The notes beneath the pieces were generated by a model. The model was not told the origin of the DNA. It made no database searches and saw only the letters and a program-made list of their open reading frames with translations. 64,000 nucleotides of DNA from Candidatus Binatia bacterium (lineage in GTDB: Bacteria; Desulfobacterota; Binatia; UBA9968; JAJDTQ01), in assembly GCA_951813575.1 (NCBI GenBank), contig OX638375.1:1689042-1753041 (forward strand). The letters are read 5' to 3'. How positions within the stretch are numbered: position 1 is the first letter of the stretch; each line of letters starts with the position of its first letter. A program made the translations under genes and the position numbers. This document shows, in pieces, positions 62,851 to 64,000 of this stretch.

Positions 62851-62876
62851 TGGGATTTTATCCCACTTTATCCCAC
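62851..62876 (-). promoter_or_regulatory. MraZ binding box
   Basis: On the minus strand GTGGG repeats at 62876-62872 and 62866-62862 lie exactly 10 bp apart, separated by ATAAA, and an inverted CCCAT follows at about 62855-62851. GTGGG direct repeats spaced at one helical turn before mraZ are the known MraZ operator. It lies just downstream of the transcription start. Confidence 0.8.
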
Positions 62877-62884
62877 CTGACGGG

Positions 62885-62914
62885 AATATAGCCAGACCAT
62901 CTCGCCCCTGTCAA
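62885..62914 (-). promoter_or_regulatory. Main dcw promoter
   Basis: On the minus strand TTGACA (62914-62909) is a perfect -35 and TATATT (62890-62885) a near-perfect -10, with an 18-bp spacer. The start would fall near 62878, immediately before the MraZ box. It is the strongest promoter I can see in the window. Confidence 0.85.
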
Positions 62915-63105
62915 CACAAAAACGTCATATTTTCCGGAGATCGAGAGCCGGGCCAATTTCCCGAAAAACAGCCGTTTTGCCCTACATCTGGGTGCATGCA
63001 GGGTCTGTCGCGGGCATGGACGACAAGATATGGGTTATGAGGAGTGTTCCGACCGGGCCCGGAACGCCGTGTGGTCCGGCCATTGGCCGAAGGGGGAGTG
63101 GGGGC

Positions 63106-63480
63106 CAGCGGATCGTTAAGCCGGATTCTGTAACGCCTCTCAAAAAGAGGCGGGACGGTCATTCATCTTGCCCCGTGGTTGCCCACGGGGTCCAGCGACC
63201 TTACCCGAGGGTTTTCGGGCGGACGACCCGACCCTCCTATTTGGTCTTGCTCCGGGTGGGGTTTACCATGCATCCGCCATCACTGACGGACCGGTGAGCT
63301 CTTACCTCGCCTTTTCAACCTTACCCGAGGGTCCGGTTCGACCCGGAGCCCGCCGGGCGGTGTGTTTTCTGTGGCACTTTCCCCCGATCGCTCGAGGCCG
63401 CCGTTAACGGCCACCCTGTCCTGTGGAGTCCGGACTTTCCTCCTCCGCGTTGCCGCGGAAGCGACCGTCTGATCCGCTGT
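63106..63480 (-). ncRNA. rnpB: RNase P RNA, bacterial type A
   Basis: The RNA is about 375 nt. Helix P1 is AGCGGATC at the 5' end pairing with GATCCGCT at the 3' end. The conserved 5' block GGAGGAAAGTCCGGACTCC, then ACAGGACAGGG, AGGGGGAAAGTGCCACAGAA-like (GGGGAAAGTGCCACAGAAA) and GAGGTAAGAGCTCACC are diagnostic. The 3' block is ACAGAATCCGGCTTA. It processes tRNA 5' ends. Its presence in type A form supports a bacterium outside the Bacillus group. It is transcribed toward the dcw promoter. Confidence 0.96.
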
Positions 63481-63548
63481 CCCCGAGACTCAGTTTCCCG
63501 GTTACCGGGCGAGGTTGCAACCCCTGGGAACCCGCTACGGGATTGCAG

Positions 63549-64000
63549 CTACGGCTGCCCCCCTTGTTCAGGGGCCGGCGGGTTGTAGAAGAGGATGCGC
63601 TGGCAGCTCGGACAGAGATTGACGCGCTCGTTGCGAAGCACGTCGTTCCATAGCTGCGGCGGGATATTCATGTAACAGGCCTGGCATATGGCCGACGACA
63701 CGGCGACCACCGCGGTGCCGCCGCGCCGGTCGAAGAGCATCTCGTACTTTCCCATGAGATCGTCGTTGAGACGCGACGCCGTCGCTTCGCGCGCGTCGCG
63801 CGTCTGCGCGATCTTGTCCTCCATGGCGGCGACCTCCGCCTCCAGGGACTCCCTCTTGCCGTTCCAGTCATCCCGGAGGCCGGTGAGCTCTTCCTCTTTC
63901 TGCTTCAGGATCTCCTCCTGCCCCTCCAGGTCGGTCATGACCTCGATCAGCTCCTCCTCGACGATGGAGTTGGACTCCTTGATCGCCCCGATCTCGCGCT
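63549..64000 (-). CDS. Zinc-ribbon, coiled-coil protein (CdsZ-like; 5' end beyond window)
   Basis: About 150 residues are visible, ending at 63549. The first part is coiled coil rich in Glu and Lys (VEEELIEVMTDLEGQEEILK). The C-terminus has four zinc cysteines (CQACYMNIPPQL, then LCPSCQRILF), a C4-type zinc ribbon of the CdsZ/zf-RING_7 family. Its role in most bacteria is uncertain; the family may bind nucleic acids. The gene runs off the right edge and would be transcribed into rnpB. Confidence 0.85.
   Translation of the reverse strand, partial: REIGAIKESNSIVEEELIEVMTDLEGQEEILKQKEEELTGLRDDWNGKRESLEAEVAAMEDKIAQTRDAREATASRLNDDLMGKYEMLFDRRGGTAVVAVSSAICQACYMNIPPQLWNDVLRNERVNLCPSCQRILFYNPPAPEQGGQP

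Noticed and set aside
62920..63105. Possible small gene between rnpB and the dcw promoter
   Set aside because: Frames here have no ribosome binding site and overlap rnpB. The gap seems to hold only the rnpB trailer and promoter-flanking DNA.

Overview
This window is GC-rich bacterial chromosome (about two-thirds G+C by eye) from a diderm with meso-DAP peptidoglycan. Support: an LpxL/HtrB-like acyltransferase, a SurA-type periplasmic chaperone, a MurE with the DNPR motif, type A RNase P RNA and a one-piece tmRNA. The gene content (Mfd-SurA-PdxA-UvrA string, Bug/TctC receptors, UbiD decarboxylase, NifS/IscS pair) fits an uncultivated 'deltaproteobacterial' lineage such as Desulfobacterota, Binatota or Tectomicrobia. 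That placement is inference.

Layout. (1) 1-13 kb, mostly minus strand: accessory catabolism. It holds two VOC proteins, three paralogous haem-oxygenase-like (HDO) proteins with a gamma-glutamyltransferase, two orphan TctC/Bug receptors, an NMT1/THI5-like binding protein, an NAD(P)-dependent reductase, VapBC, a GlcG/HbpS-like protein, decayed MFS and GNAT genes, and an acyl-CoA ligase. A 255-bp MITE-like element with CTAG flanks sits between two HDO genes. (2) 13-15.6 kb: enoyl-CoA hydratase and UbiD, which with the ligase suggest aromatic or carboxylate metabolism. (3) 15.8-29.6 kb, plus strand: mfd, surA, pdxA, an unusual short uvrA, two cysteine desulfurases flanking an A-type Fe-S protein, an lpxL-like gene, an SDR and a secreted msrA.

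(4) 29.6-38.7 kb: a genomic-island-like segment. It starts with broken pieces (LacI-type regulator, HTH protein, and an AbiE toxin-antitoxin pair collapsed by deletion and frameshift) and ends with an intact four-gene operon encoding an SMC complex plus a TOPRIM protein: jetA/mukF, jetB/mukE, jetC/mukB, jetD/mksG. It is a Wadjet-class plasmid-defence system whose three condensin subunits look like full-length MukFEB rather than the shorter Mks type. It abuts the 3' end of the tmRNA gene, a classic island integration target. This is the most interesting system in the window.

(5) 38.7-44.4 kb, minus strand: ssrA and smpB (trans-translation), panC and panB (pantothenate) preceded by a leader with its own promoter and an intrinsic terminator just before panB, a plant-type glutamate-cysteine ligase, and mtnA. 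(6) 44.4-62.9 kb, minus strand: a complete, tightly overlapping division/cell-wall (dcw) cluster in transcription order mraZ, STAS-domain gene, rsmH, ftsL, ftsI, murE, murF, mraY, murD, ftsW, murG, murC, murB, ddl, ftsQ, ftsA, ftsZ. It is driven by a near-consensus promoter with an MraZ-type box. (7) The right end holds rnpB and a truncated zinc-ribbon coiled-coil protein gene.
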